Source: Colwellia sp. PAMC 21821 (GTDB taxonomy: Bacteria > Pseudomonadota > Gammaproteobacteria > Enterobacterales > Alteromonadaceae). From it: a stretch of 64,000 nt of DNA. The first letter of the stretch is position 1. Every line of letters begins with the position of its first letter. The stretch is taken from NCBI RefSeq assembly GCF_002077175.1, contig NZ_CP014943.1, positions 2,976,001 to 3,040,000 of the forward strand. The letters are read 5' to 3'. Below, in pieces: positions 1 to 9,586 of the stretch. The notes beneath the pieces are model-generated. The model had not been told where the DNA came from, searched no databases, and saw nothing but the letters and a program-made list of their open reading frames with translations. Made by a program: the position numbers and the translations under genes.

Positions 1-225
1 CGCACAAACTCGCGCATTTTTCACTGTCCGTGCTATCTCTTGCACAGACTGGAAATCACCCGGTGAAGATACTGGAAAACCCACTTCCATAATATCGACA
101 CCAAGGCGTTCAATTGCGTGCGCTATTTGCAGTTTCTCATGTACCGATAAACTTGCGTTTAGTGCCTGTTCGCCGTCACGTAATGTTGTGTCAAAAATAA
201 TTACTTTATCGTTAGAAGTGCCCAT
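1..225 (-). CDS. leuA: 2-isopropylmalate synthase, N-terminal part (runs off left edge)
   Basis: First committed step of leucine synthesis: condenses acetyl-CoA with 2-oxoisovalerate in the cytoplasm. The 75 visible residues start [20 protein letters not shown], the hallmark DTTLRDGEQ motif of the family (metal-binding Asp and catalytic Arg). The frame is open to the window edge, so about 85% of the gene is missing. It is preceded by a leucine-rich leader peptide and a terminator hairpin, so expression is almost certainly set by attenuation. Identification is secure; the start ATG is the first in frame after the leader. Confidence 0.95.
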   Translation of the reverse strand, partial: MGTSNDKVIIFDTTLRDGEQALNASLSVHEKLQIAHAIERLGVDIMEVGFPVSSPGDFQSVQEIARTVKNARVCA

Positions 226-265
226 GTTTGTCCCTGATTTAAAAGTGTTTACGCTAAATAACGAG

Positions 266-299
266 CATAAAAAAACCCGCGTTGAATAGCGCGGGTTTA
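266..299 (-). terminator. Attenuator terminator of the leu operon
   Basis: On the minus strand a GC-rich stem (AAACCCGCG paired with CGCGGGTTT, loop of about 8 nt) is followed by a run of T. It lies between the leader peptide and leuA, where a Rho-independent attenuator is expected. When leucyl-tRNA is plentiful the leader is translated quickly and this hairpin should form. Confidence 0.8.
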
Positions 300-340
300 G
301 TGTTTTATTATGTTATCTATTTATTTTTAAGCAATAAAAC

Positions 341-403
341 CTAGCCGCGCGTGGATAATACGAGGAGGAGGTTAATAAGAATGTTGTTGTTGAAATTTTT
401 CAT
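341..403 (-). CDS. leuL: leu operon leader peptide (20 aa)
   Basis: A 20-residue reading frame, MKNFNNNILINLLLVLSTRG, with four leucines (three consecutive), two isoleucines and a valine, ending 40-70 bases before a terminator hairpin and then leuA. This is the classical arrangement of a branched-chain attenuation leader: ribosome stalling at the Leu codons prevents the terminator from forming. It was found by reading the leuA upstream region. Function is inferred from layout and codon content. Confidence 0.75.
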   Translation of the reverse strand: MKNFNNNILINLLLVLSTRG

Positions 404-698
404 TTATGTTTTTTTATTAAGAGAATAAATATTTAGTACCCTATTTTTAACTTAATTAGTGTTTGGTTGTCAATAAAAAAATAGATATAAATGAAAATAT
501 GATCTTTACAGTAAAAATGTGCATTGAATAGCCATAAATTGATGGAAAATCATTCTTAATTAATAATTAGAACTAAAATCAGCTAAAGGCATTATAAACA
601 TTTGTTTTTATTAGTGTATTGTTGTTATTATTGCGCGAAAATCACTTTGAACACTTTGGAGATTAATAACTCCTGGTTTTTACACATATAGGTACGTT
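404..698. other. AT-rich intergenic region with divergent promoters
   Basis: About 295 bases between the leu leader (minus) and a glycosyltransferase gene (plus). It is very AT-rich, holds no frame of interest, and must carry the leu promoter and probably that of the glycosyltransferase. I could not assign specific -10/-35 boxes with confidence. Confidence 0.4.
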
Positions 699-1463
699 AT
701 GCGCACAATTTCGGCATTGATAATTAGTAAAGATGAAGAAGATAGAATTATACCCTGTTTGGAGTCATTAAAAGGCTTTGCTGATGAAATAATACTTTTT
801 GATTCAGGTAGCACCGATAAAACAGTTGAAATTGCAAAAGCATACACTGATAAAATATGGATCACTGACGATTGGCCAGGAGATGGCTTTCAAAAACATC
901 GTGCATTACAGCAGGCAACCTGCGAATGGGTTTTGATTATTGATGCAGATGAATATCTTGATTATGAAATGAAAGCGGAAATTACTAGTCAGCTATCTAA
1001 TCCAAATTTACAAGAAGTTGCGTTTAAACTACCATGGGGTAATATTATCCTAGGTAAATTAATGAAATTTGGTCGTTCTTCCAGAGCACCTAAAAGACTT
1101 TTTAAACGTGATGGTGCAGATATAACGAAAGTTGTCGTACATGCGAATGTAGTGACTAAAGGTAAAGTATCCACTTTGAAAAAAGGACTCTTAATGCATA
1201 ATTCACTCCGGAATTTTGAACATTTAATGAGTAAAACTCGACTTTATGCATGGGAAACAACACTTAAGTACCGTAAGAATAAAAAACCAAGCTTAGGTAT
1301 TTATTTTGCCTTGATTCGCTCAATTTGGACATTTTTCCTAATTTATATTCTTCGCTTAGGTTTTTTAGATGGCAGTAGAGGATTGATGATGGCAATGGTT
1401 TTCGCGCAATCCTCTTTTAATAAGTATGCAGGACTTTGGTATTTGGAGCAGGAAGAAAGCTAA
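699..1463 (+). CDS. Family 2 glycosyltransferase, LPS core type (WaaE-like)
   Basis: A 254-residue GT-A glycosyltransferase. The N-terminus (SALIISKDEEDRI, then EIILFDSGSTDKT) is the nucleotide-sugar binding fold, and WVLIIDADEYL gives the DxD-type metal motif. The size and the hydrophobic stretch near residues 200-225 match the WaaE/KdtX group, which adds glucose to the inner LPS core on the cytoplasmic face. It is followed by a CDP-glycerol transferase-like gene on the same strand. The exact acceptor sugar cannot be read from sequence. Confidence 0.85.
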   Translation: MRTISALIISKDEEDRIIPCLESLKGFADEIILFDSGSTDKTVEIAKAYTDKIWITDDWPGDGFQKHRALQQATCEWVLIIDADEYLDYEMKAEITSQLSNPNLQEVAFKLPWGNIILGKLMKFGRSSRAPKRLFKRDGADITKVVVHANVVTKGKVSTLKKGLLMHNSLRNFEHLMSKTRLYAWETTLKYRKNKKPSLGIYFALIRSIWTFFLIYILRLGFLDGSRGLMMAMVFAQSSFNKYAGLWYLEQEES

Positions 1464-1524
1464 AAGAACCACCCATTTTCGTCTTTTGCTAACCCGTTAA
1501 TAATTAAATGAAGATATATCATTG

Positions 1525-2568
1525 ATGACAAACAAAAAATACCTGTTTTTTATTAGTCAAAACTATAGTTTTGCTATTCTTAGGCCGCTGCAAAAAGCGA
1601 TCCTAGCAAGAGGCGGCGAAGTACGTTGGTTTTTGTATGGTTCCGAAATTAGACATGAATTTTTACGCAGTAATGAGACAAAAATTGAATCAATAAGTGA
1701 TATAAATAGATACGGGCCAATTGCAGTATTTGTTCCAGGTAATACGGTGCCGGCATTTATTCCTGGACTTAAAGTTGCCGTATTTCATGGCTTTAACTCA
1801 GGAAAACTTAACAGGAAAGGGCGTGAAGATCATTTTAACATTAGAGGGTGTTTTGATCTTTATTGTACGCAAGGGCCAAACACCACAAAAACATTTCAAG
1901 CGCTAGCTAATAAGCATCAGCATTTTTTAGTTTGTGAGACTGGCTGGCCAGCAATAGATCCTCTATTTGAACCTTTAGTCGACAACAAAAGTAACATTCC
2001 GACTGTGTTGATGTGTTCAACCTTTTCTCGCAATTTAACTTGTGCTCCAATTTTGTTGGATACAATTAAGCGCTTAAGTCAAACAGGTAAGTGGCAATGG
2101 AAAATCCAATTTCATCCTAAAATGGATCCTAAAATAGTTGCACAATATAAAGCTATTCAAAGTGAATATTTAACCTTTGTAGAAACAGATAATGTTATTC
2201 CGTTGCTGCAAGAGGCAGATGTAATGCTTTGTGATACTTCATCAGTTTTAATTATGTTTTTATTACAAGGTAAGCCGGTGGTAACATTTAATAATATTTC
2301 CCCCAACGATTATCTTATTAATATCAAAGATGCTAATAAACTTGAAGAATCGTTAGCGCTTGCTTTAGAGAAGCCAGAATGGTTGATGAAAAACATACAA
2401 GAATTTATTAGTCAAACTCACCCTGCTCAAGATGGTTTGGCATCAGTTAGGATTCTAGATAAAGTTGAAAATATGATTAACTCGGCTGAGCGGGCAGCTA
2501 AATCTAAGCCAATGAACTTAATTCGGGCATTTAAAATGCGGAAAGAGCTAAGCTACTGGAAATTTTAA
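1525..2568 (+). CDS. CDP-glycerol glycerophosphotransferase-like protein
   Basis: About 347 residues, GT-B-like. The C-terminal half has the pattern of the Glyphos_transf family: WKIQFHPKMDP, then VMLCDTSSVLIMFLLQGKPVV (HP...DxSS...KP). These enzymes move glycerol-phosphate, or a related group, from a CDP donor to a surface polysaccharide. I use the ATG at 1525 rather than an upstream TTG. With the convergent cytidylyltransferase and a second transferase at 3003-4073 it suggests a glycerol-phosphate decoration of LPS or capsule. Substrate is inferred. Confidence 0.75.
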   Translation: MTNKKYLFFISQNYSFAILRPLQKAILARGGEVRWFLYGSEIRHEFLRSNETKIESISDINRYGPIAVFVPGNTVPAFIPGLKVAVFHGFNSGKLNRKGREDHFNIRGCFDLYCTQGPNTTKTFQALANKHQHFLVCETGWPAIDPLFEPLVDNKSNIPTVLMCSTFSRNLTCAPILLDTIKRLSQTGKWQWKIQFHPKMDPKIVAQYKAIQSEYLTFVETDNVIPLLQEADVMLCDTSSVLIMFLLQGKPVVTFNNISPNDYLINIKDANKLEESLALALEKPEWLMKNIQEFISQTHPAQDGLASVRILDKVENMINSAERAAKSKPMNLIRAFKMRKELSYWKF

Positions 2569-2610
2569 TAAGAAAAATTAGCGCTAGCAAAGCTGCTTAA
2601 TCATTTAACT

Positions 2611-3006
2611 TTAATGTCGCTTTGTTTTCACAACTTCAATAATTTCTGTTGTGGAAACTGATGGAGTTCTTGGTAAATAAATAACTTTGCAAAGATCTTT
2701 CAAATGATCAAATTTACCTTGCCAATCATCACCCATCACGAGAATGTCGGCATTGTATTTTTTGATGTACTCCGCTTTGAGTTCTAAAGATTGCTCAAGA
2801 AACACTTCGTCTACGCAGCGCAATGAACTGATAATGTGCTGTCTGTCCTCTTCTGAATATATAGGATATCTAGTTTTCTTTTCCATATTCAAATTATCTG
2901 ACGAAACACCGACAATAAGATGCACACCCTGACGTTTAGCGCGCTCTAAAATATTAACGTGGCCGACGTGAAATACATCAAAAGTGCCAAAAGTTATCAC
3001 TCTCAT
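2611..3006 (-). CDS. tagD: Glycerol-3-phosphate cytidylyltransferase
   Basis: Makes CDP-glycerol from CTP and glycerol-3-phosphate. The 131-residue protein has the nucleotidyltransferase signature near its start (FGTFDVFHVGHVNIL, HxGH) and RTPSVSTTEII near the end, matching the RTxGISTT motif of TagD/GCT enzymes. The length is typical. The start chosen is the ATG overlapping the stop of the upstream gene (ATGA), which implies translational coupling; an in-frame ATG six bases earlier is possible. It supplies donor for the two adjacent glycerophosphotransferase-like proteins. Confidence 0.88.
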   Translation of the reverse strand: MRVITFGTFDVFHVGHVNILERAKRQGVHLIVGVSSDNLNMEKKTRYPIYSEEDRQHIISSLRCVDEVFLEQSLELKAEYIKKYNADILVMGDDWQGKFDHLKDLCKVIYLPRTPSVSTTEIIEVVKTKRH

Positions 3007-4073
3007 GCACATTCCCCTACAATAAATTTGGCAATTCTTTCACTGCATTTACCGTCAACCTTACCGGTTAAATATTCAGACATTTCGAGTCTGTTTACTT
3101 CGTTTAATTGTGGCTCATTTAGATGCAGCTTTGTATTTTCAATAAGCTCCTTTATATTTGTTACTCTTGCGGCAACTTGTCCAAAGTACTTTAAGTCATT
3201 ATCTAATCTTTTATTTAATCTAAACTTAAATATGCCGCGGTAAGACCATCGTAGTTTATAAAAGTCACACCAAATAGCGGGCTTATTGAGCGCGGTAAAT
3301 TCGAAGAGAGTTGACGATGCATCACTGATCATTATTGAGGCAAGTTGCATAAATGGCAGGATAGAAACATCATCCACGTCACAAGCATATACATTTGTAT
3401 AACGGCTCCAATTAATTAGTTTTTCTTTCTGCGATTTATATTTACTTTTGATTAAAGAAAAAAAATGGGGCTTGATAATAATATTGTATTCTTTGAAAAG
3501 ATCAGGAAAATTTTGTGGTAAACATTCAATAGAGCTAGGGTAAAAAGTAGGGGCATACAGTATCGTTTTCTTGCTTGGATCTAATGCTAAACTTTCAAGG
3601 GTTATTTTAGCTTCAGTATTATTGATAATAGGATCAAGCTTCGCATAGCCAGTATCAATAAATATTTTTTTCGGAAAAGTTTTCTGTAATCTTTCTAGTC
3701 TGTGTTTTCCTTCAACAAATCGATACATTATTGGGGAATAAGAGACATCGTAGTAGCATGATTTTGGACCTATACCGTGCTGCATTAATGCTGTTTTTGA
3801 AAAACAATGTATTTCATTTAAGTCATCGGTGGCGTTACCAAAAATTATCCATTCAGGCTTAGCTTCTAAGTATATTTTTTTAGCCTCTTTTCTGTCGTTT
3901 ACCCAAACATAATTTAAATTATGATTTTTTACATAACTCTCTAAAGTATTATTTAAATGCTCTTGCTGATATAGAATAAAAACACATTCAATATTTTTGG
4001 CTTCTAATGCATTTTTTACTGGCAAATATTGTGGTACATAATAAAGGTGCAAAATGTCGAAATAAACACGCAT
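3003..4073 (-). CDS. CDP-glycerol glycerophosphotransferase-like protein
   Basis: 356 residues with the second Glyphos_transf-like fold in this cluster. LMQHGIGPKSCYYD is the typical glycine-rich region, YNIIIKPHFF the HP-type motif and IMISDASSTLFEFTALNKPAI the DxSS...KP motif that contacts the CDP donor. It is first in a two-gene operon with tagD, overlapping by 4 bases. Probably cytoplasmic and membrane-associated. It is only distantly similar to the paralogue at 1525-2568, so the two may act on different acceptors. Confidence 0.78.
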   Translation of the reverse strand: MRVYFDILHLYYVPQYLPVKNALEAKNIECVFILYQQEHLNNTLESYVKNHNLNYVWVNDRKEAKKIYLEAKPEWIIFGNATDDLNEIHCFSKTALMQHGIGPKSCYYDVSYSPIMYRFVEGKHRLERLQKTFPKKIFIDTGYAKLDPIINNTEAKITLESLALDPSKKTILYAPTFYPSSIECLPQNFPDLFKEYNIIIKPHFFSLIKSKYKSQKEKLINWSRYTNVYACDVDDVSILPFMQLASIMISDASSTLFEFTALNKPAIWCDFYKLRWSYRGIFKFRLNKRLDNDLKYFGQVAARVTNIKELIENTKLHLNEPQLNEVNRLEMSEYLTGKVDGKCSERIAKFIVGECA

Positions 4074-4536
4074 TAGTATCTCTCTTAAAACTAATAGTAA
4101 TGCTGGTGAGTTAATCCTTTAAAACCAGTTGATTATTAAGTATGCATTATTTGTTACAATATGTAACGCTAAGTTAGATATGAATTGATTTAAGAGAATT
4201 TTTTGATGATTTTACGTCTAATTAGCTAAATTATTTATTGGCAGGTAGCTATCAAATCGACAGCTTAGATATTTTATTTATCGAGGGGGATTTTTCTTTA
4301 ATAGTAGAGTTAATAAATTGCTGACAGATGATATAACAATTATATTCAGTAAGAAGCTAAGTTATTTGATTGAAGTATTATCAAACTGATTAATTAATTT
4401 ATCATTTTTTCAGAGGTAAAATGAACAGTACAACGATATAAAATTGATAAACAGAATAACTACTGTTTATGTTTTATATCTCGTATTTATCCATTTTCCC
4501 CATGAAATGTAGACTACTTAATTAGTCAAATCGATT
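4074..4536. other. AT-rich intergenic region
   Basis: 463 bases between two minus-strand genes, strongly AT-rich. It should contain the promoter of the 4073-to-2611 operon. I see no gene, hairpin or repeat that I can support. Confidence 0.4.
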
Positions 4537-6045
4537 TTATAAGTTATATTCCACTTTTAAAAATAAGTTTGTTTGACTCTTATCTTTAACATCATTATCA
4601 AATGTAGAATTACTTAGGTCTAAACCTAACGTATAGCGCCAGTTTTTATAGCTATGCTGAACTTTAGTCGAGATCATGATCATGTCTTCTGCTATTTCTG
4701 TCAGCGGATTCCCAATAGTAAGATTACCCGGTGCTCTGTCGTTGTTATCTTTATTGAGTTGTAAATGACGAATTTTACTCGTTACATTTGTATTTTGGCT
4801 TATGGTAGTAATAAAGCCTAAAACCACGCTGGTTGCATCGTTATCGTATAAATTACCTAAGGTTCTTTGTTGATAACGCATACCTGTTTGGTAAATATGA
4901 TGTTCATAAAAGCAGTTACCAACACTGCTATCATCTGTATCAGAGCAGTCAGCGTAGGTATCGGTGTATTCTAAGTAAATAGTTGTTGGCGCAGAAAAAA
5001 GCCTTAAATGGGTATCTATACCTACTTGCACTTGTGGTTCTGTTAAAAAGCTTAATGAAGAGCCGCTATTATCACCATCTTCCGCAAAATATTGACCATA
5101 TAGACCCACAGGAGTGTTGAGTACGTTGAATGAATAGCGTAAGTCGTATCCGGCTTGCTGATTACCGGGTTCGTTTTCTTTATTTACGCCACAATCGAGT
5201 CCTGAAGCGCCACAGTTATCTTTGCCTAATAAGACATTCCAGAAAGTACCGAAGCTTTTTGAACGGCCTTTGCCGCCAAATTGTGCTAATCGAGTGAGGC
5301 CAACTTCTAAGCCATCGAATGGCTGGAAATTTAGCCTAAAGCCCCAAAGCAGGGTGTCGTCAATAACGCGATTATCGTCCATAACGCCCATAAAAGAAGT
5401 TACGGTCCAAGGAATTTCAATTTCAGTGAATGGAATTTCTAATGGCGTTGCTGATCTTCGTGATAATGAAATCGCTGAAATAGGCCTAGCGTTATTGGTT
5501 AAGCTTAAATTGCTGTCCCAACCAGGTCCCCACCATCGGTCTTGTTTACCTAACGAAACCACCCAGTTGCCGATAAAACCTGCAACATAACTACCGTCAA
5601 AACGCGTTTTGTCGTTATCTTGTGGTGAGAAGGTGTAACTTGTTGATAAACCGAAGGCAAAAGAGTCTGTCATATGACTCGTTTGGATTTTTATATTATT
5701 TTTGTCTCTAAAGTCCTCACCAAAACTCGTGAAACGTTTGTCTTTATTTGCGGTGTTAAACTCTAATTTTTTACTGTTTTGTTTAGCCATTCTAAATTGA
5801 TGATTTACATAATCAAAAGCTTGTTTTTCAGCACTATTTAAAGCGGAATATTCGACATGCTTTAAATCACGCCCTATATCTAGCCACATTAATGGAAATG
5901 TTGTTACGGGTGTTTTTATATGGCCAGCGTCAGCGAGTTGTTGAATACTCGCTCTGAGGTATATATTTGATGTGTCGATCCAAGGTTCAGCGGACGTTAA
6001 AAAGCTAAAAAAAGATAACGTGTAAAATAATTTATGTAATTTCAA
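4537..6045 (-). CDS. wzi: Capsule assembly Wzi-family outer-membrane protein
   Basis: A 502-residue beta-barrel. It has a short signal peptide (cleavage near FLTSAEP), an N-terminal helical segment with the family pattern of a short repeat (LRASIQQLADAGHIKTP), and the Wzi signature SLGKQDRWWGPGWD followed by SLTNNARPISAISLSR. It ends in a barrel strand with an aromatic/Leu pattern (FLKVEYNL). Wzi anchors capsular or O-antigen-like polysaccharide to the cell surface, consistent with the glycosyltransferase cluster beside it. Confidence 0.9.
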   Translation of the reverse strand: MKLHKLFYTLSFFSFLTSAEPWIDTSNIYLRASIQQLADAGHIKTPVTTFPLMWLDIGRDLKHVEYSALNSAEKQAFDYVNHQFRMAKQNSKKLEFNTANKDKRFTSFGEDFRDKNNIKIQTSHMTDSFAFGLSTSYTFSPQDNDKTRFDGSYVAGFIGNWVVSLGKQDRWWGPGWDSNLSLTNNARPISAISLSRRSATPLEIPFTEIEIPWTVTSFMGVMDDNRVIDDTLLWGFRLNFQPFDGLEVGLTRLAQFGGKGRSKSFGTFWNVLLGKDNCGASGLDCGVNKENEPGNQQAGYDLRYSFNVLNTPVGLYGQYFAEDGDNSGSSLSFLTEPQVQVGIDTHLRLFSAPTTIYLEYTDTYADCSDTDDSSVGNCFYEHHIYQTGMRYQQRTLGNLYDNDATSVVLGFITTISQNTNVTSKIRHLQLNKDNNDRAPGNLTIGNPLTEIAEDMIMISTKVQHSYKNWRYTLGLDLSNSTFDNDVKDKSQTNLFLKVEYNL

Positions 6046-6106
6046 AATATGAGTTTCAATTCTATGAGTAATATATAGCGTAACTTTTTAAATTATAATT
6101 AAAAAG

Positions 6107-6703
6107 TTAACCCCAATTTTCCATGCTTGCTTTACGCTTTGAAAATAAGCGCGGTAAGATCAAACCAAATAATAAACCAATACCTAAGACGATTGCGCCA
6201 TTAAAAAACCATTGTTTTTTAATACTAGTATCTTGATTTTTCAATTGTGATTTAGTTTGTGTTAAATCCATATTGAGGGCTGATATGCTATTTTGTAAAT
6301 CACTACGTTCAGATTTTAATGAGTCAATTTCGCTAATAGCTTCGTTTAGTTGCTGAGTAATGTCACTTTTCCCTGCTTGAAAACTAGCTAGTTTTTCATT
6401 GAGATCAGCAATAACGTAACGCATGCCTGGTTTCGTTGAAACATGCTTGCTTTCAATCCAACCGGTACGATCTTTATCTGTAATGATTTCGCTGTAATCA
6501 TTGTTAGATTTACCCGTTAGTACGACTTTTTCACCTGAATTTACCGTACCTTGTATACGATAATTTTTGCCAGCACCGGTGTGCATATAAACAATTAAAT
6601 CTTCAGAGATATATCCAGCAGTAGTCGACGAATTCGCCTCTTCAGCGAAAGAAAATAAGGGAGTTAATAACAGTAGAGTAACGAATGTTTGTTTTATGTT
6701 CAT
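6107..6703 (-). CDS. ygiM: SH3-domain protein with C-terminal membrane anchor (YgiM family)
   Basis: Signal peptide (cleaved near SFAEEAN), a bacterial SH3 domain at about residues 28-95 (TGAGKNYRIQGTV...GWIESKHV), a coiled coil at about 100-160, and one membrane helix near the C-terminus (FFNGAIVLGIGLLFGLILP) followed by basic residues. The architecture is that of YgiM (TIGR04211-type). It sits divergent to ygiF, as in enterobacteria. I use the second of two adjacent ATGs. Role is probably envelope-related; biochemistry unknown. Confidence 0.82.
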   Translation of the reverse strand: MNIKQTFVTLLLLTPLFSFAEEANSSTTAGYISEDLIVYMHTGAGKNYRIQGTVNSGEKVVLTGKSNNDYSEIITDKDRTGWIESKHVSTKPGMRYVIADLNEKLASFQAGKSDITQQLNEAISEIDSLKSERSDLQNSISALNMDLTQTKSQLKNQDTSIKKQWFFNGAIVLGIGLLFGLILPRLFSKRKASMENWG

Positions 6704-6924
6704 CATGAAATAACCAATAGCGCCATTTTAAACAGGAATGGCAAAGATAGTAGGACTTTGCAGGTATGATAGCAAGTGATGTCGCTTAGATTTCTAAGAT
6801 TTTTGCTATAAAATATCAATCATGTAATATTGAGGTTATTATTTGCTGCCATTGTACGAAAAATATTCTCAAAAGATTGTCGTTGCAGCTAATGAGCTTG
6901 ATTTATAACTAATATTGGAAAAGT

Positions 6925-8448
6925 ATGACGACCGAAATAGAGCTTAAATATTTAGTTTTAGGCGATAACACTATAGAAAAAATAACCAACACATTAAGCC
7001 GTGAAAATATTCACTTTAGCTATCAAGAAAAGCAGCTCGCAAATTGCTATTTTGATACCCCTGAGTTGAATTTACGACAACATGATATGGGATTAAGAGT
7101 TCGCCGCAGCAATAGCCATACTGAACAAACGATTAAAACCGCAGGGCAGGTTGTGGGCGGTTTGCATAGTCGTCCTGAATATAATGTTAATATTGAAAGT
7201 GACCTCCCAATTTTAACACTTTTTCCAGATGAAATTTGGCAACCGGGACAATCGGTAGCAAATATTCAACAAGCACTAGTCGCTTTATTCAATACCGATT
7301 TTAAACGCTGCACTTGGCTGATTACCGATGTTAATGGCAATGTGGTTGAATTGGCTTATGACCAAGGTGAGATTGCCAGCTCAGATAAAACAGAAACTAT
7401 TCATGAACTTGAATTTGAGCTAGTGCAAGGCGATACGACAGCATTGTTTAACTTAGCCTCGTTACTTTTTCAAGAGCTAGCACTGCGCCCTGGCATTAAA
7501 AGTAAAGCGGCACGAGGTTATGCACTTTGGCGTTCTGAGCCACTTACTGAGCAAAGTACTAAGCAAGTTCAGCAAACAAGTTATATTTGTGAAAATCGTA
7601 GCAGCTCCATTTCACAAGCCTTTACCTATGGGCTAGGTCACGGTCTTACTTTGCTACAAAAAAGTATTGAGGGTTATTTAGGCACTCAAACCTTAGATGA
7701 GTTAGTGAAAGTAAAAGCAAACTTAGCGGTTATACGCCATGGTTTTTGGTTGTTCGCAGATTATTTATCTGAAGAAGAATTGCTGATCAGAAATGAATTA
7801 AGCCACTTTATTCATTTACTTGCTTGGGTTGATAACGCGATACATTTGCGTGAGCTGACCAATAAAACGGGTAATTACCGTAAAAAACTTGATTTTAGTA
7901 AGCAACTTATCACGCAACTTAAAATAGAAAAACGTCGATTTCCTAACAGTGAAGACATTAGCCAACTGTTACACAGTAGCCGTTTTAATCAACTGCAACT
8001 TTCGATATTACAACTGTATTTATTACGCAATGAAAATAAATCTGTAGAGGCTAATGAAGGCAGCGATACCCTTATTAAATTTGCTCAAGAAAAAATTCAA
8101 CTTAGCTTAAGTGAAATTAGTACGCAGATGAAAAATATGGCGAGCTCGCACTGTCAACGTTACATTGCGCAAAGCAAGCCCTTATATCGCAGCTCATTAA
8201 CTGGCACTTGGCTTGCGGGATTATTTAATAACGAATTACGTGATAAATTTCGTCGCCCTTGGTTAGACTTGCAGCAAGGCATAAGTGAATTGCAATCGCT
8301 TTGGATTATTCAGCTGCAATTAGAGAAACTTTCTGAGCCGCCTAAAAAAATCGTTCAATGGCAACAAAGTAAAGTAGAAGGTTTGTTAATAGCACTAGAC
8401 AATACTAAGGCTATAGCAATCGCCATGCCGCCATATTGGCTTGAGTAA
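6925..8448 (+). CDS. ygiF: Inorganic triphosphatase, CYTH + CHAD domains
   Basis: 507 residues. The N-terminal CYTH domain opens with the ExExK motif (TEIELKY), the metal-tunnel signature of triphosphatases, and runs to about residue 200. The rest is a CHAD domain, a helical bundle rich in conserved His, Arg and Lys that binds polyphosphate (for example LAVIRHGFWLF and REL...YRKKLDFSKQL). Longer than the 433-residue E. coli protein. The neighbours (ygiM before, glnE and hldE nearby) match the conserved gene order. Confidence 0.9.
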   Translation: MTTEIELKYLVLGDNTIEKITNTLSRENIHFSYQEKQLANCYFDTPELNLRQHDMGLRVRRSNSHTEQTIKTAGQVVGGLHSRPEYNVNIESDLPILTLFPDEIWQPGQSVANIQQALVALFNTDFKRCTWLITDVNGNVVELAYDQGEIASSDKTETIHELEFELVQGDTTALFNLASLLFQELALRPGIKSKAARGYALWRSEPLTEQSTKQVQQTSYICENRSSSISQAFTYGLGHGLTLLQKSIEGYLGTQTLDELVKVKANLAVIRHGFWLFADYLSEEELLIRNELSHFIHLLAWVDNAIHLRELTNKTGNYRKKLDFSKQLITQLKIEKRRFPNSEDISQLLHSSRFNQLQLSILQLYLLRNENKSVEANEGSDTLIKFAQEKIQLSLSEISTQMKNMASSHCQRYIAQSKPLYRSSLTGTWLAGLFNNELRDKFRRPWLDLQQGISELQSLWIIQLQLEKLSEPPKKIVQWQQSKVEGLLIALDNTKAIAIAMPPYWLE

Positions 8449-8548
8449 CATCAGTATCTATTTTTAATAAGCTGCTGATGTTCATTGTTAATTTATTCAA
8501 ACTTAATAATAAACTAAGCTAGTTTATGATGTTTATTTAACCCGTAGA

Positions 8549-9490
8549 GTGACCGCCGTTATTTTTATTAAACGTTTTTTATCAGCCAAGCTTATAGTTA
8601 TCGCTATGAGTTATATTTTATTACTGTCTAGTTTTATGACGACGGTAAGCTTTGCAAAAATATATTCGCTACCTGAGGCAGGTTCAAGATTAATTGGTGA
8701 GCCGCAATACCATGAAGTTGCCAAGGGAGATTATTTTCAACTAATTGCTGAACAATATGATGTGGGTTTTCTCGCGCTAATGGCCGCTAATCCTGGCGTT
8801 GATCCTTTTTTACCTACTGTCGGCCAAAAACTGGTTATACCAAGCCAAATGCTGCTGCCGTTTGGCAAGCGTGAAGGTATTATTATAAATTTGCCCGAGT
8901 TACGCTTGTACTATTTTCCCGAAAATAGCGACAAGGTTCATGTTTTCCCTGTTGGCATTGGCAGACAAGGGTTAGAAACGCCTAAAACGGTGAGTTACAT
9001 AGGTGAAAAACGTAAAGATCCTGTTTGGCGCCCAACAAGTGAAATGAAAGCGCGCTATTTCGCTGAACATGGCAGAAAATTAGCTGATGAAGTACCTGCA
9101 GGGCCGAAAAATCCATTTGGTAAATATGCCTTACGTTTAGGTACAAGTGTCTATTTATTGCATGGGTCAAATCAGCGTTTTGGTATTGGTATGCGAGCTA
9201 GCTCAGGCTGTATTCGTTTATATGATGATGATATCGAGTGGCTATATCAGCATGTTGAAATCAACACACCGGTACGCATTGTTGATCAGACAATAAAACT
9301 ATCCTATGAACCAAATAAAAGGTTAATAGAAGTACATAGCCCACTAACAAGTGATGATGGTGTTGTAAGTAAAGCTGAAATCACTCGTGCAGTAACCGAA
9401 TTTGTTGGCGACTCACCTGACGATAAAATGCTATTACTACAGCAAGTCGAAAACCCAAAAGGTTTAGTCACGCAATTACATGTGCGTTAA
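8549..9490 (+). CDS. L,D-transpeptidase with LysM domain (ErfK/YbiS/YcfS type)
   Basis: A 313-residue periplasmic enzyme. A signal segment ends near TTVSFA, a LysM-like domain lies at about residues 52-100 (VAKGDYFQLIAEQYDV), and the YkuD catalytic domain at about 110-255 contains LLHGSNQ and ASSGCIRLYDDDI, with catalytic Cys in SxGCxR. Such enzymes attach Lpp to peptidoglycan or form 3-3 cross-links. The start is a GTG giving a charged N-terminus plus hydrophobic core; an ATG 57 bases later is possible. The next gene, convergent, encodes an Lpp-like lipoprotein. Confidence 0.9.
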   Translation: MTAVIFIKRFLSAKLIVIAMSYILLLSSFMTTVSFAKIYSLPEAGSRLIGEPQYHEVAKGDYFQLIAEQYDVGFLALMAANPGVDPFLPTVGQKLVIPSQMLLPFGKREGIIINLPELRLYYFPENSDKVHVFPVGIGRQGLETPKTVSYIGEKRKDPVWRPTSEMKARYFAEHGRKLADEVPAGPKNPFGKYALRLGTSVYLLHGSNQRFGIGMRASSGCIRLYDDDIEWLYQHVEINTPVRIVDQTIKLSYEPNKRLIEVHSPLTSDDGVVSKAEITRAVTEFVGDSPDDKMLLLQQVENPKGLVTQLHVR

Positions 9491-9514
9491 AATTTTAGCG
9501 CCATTAAAAATAAA

Positions 9515-9545
9515 AAAAAACACTAAACAAAGGTTTAGTGTTTAT
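9515..9545. terminator. Bidirectional terminator between convergent ldt and lpp
   Basis: AAACACTAAAC and GTTTAGTGTTT form an 11-bp stem with a short loop, with A- and T-rich flanks on both sides, between two convergent genes. It can end transcription in either direction. Confidence 0.75.
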
Positions 9546-9586
9546 TATCAATTCAACCGAGCGGATTTAAGCTCGCTGCAGGTAGC

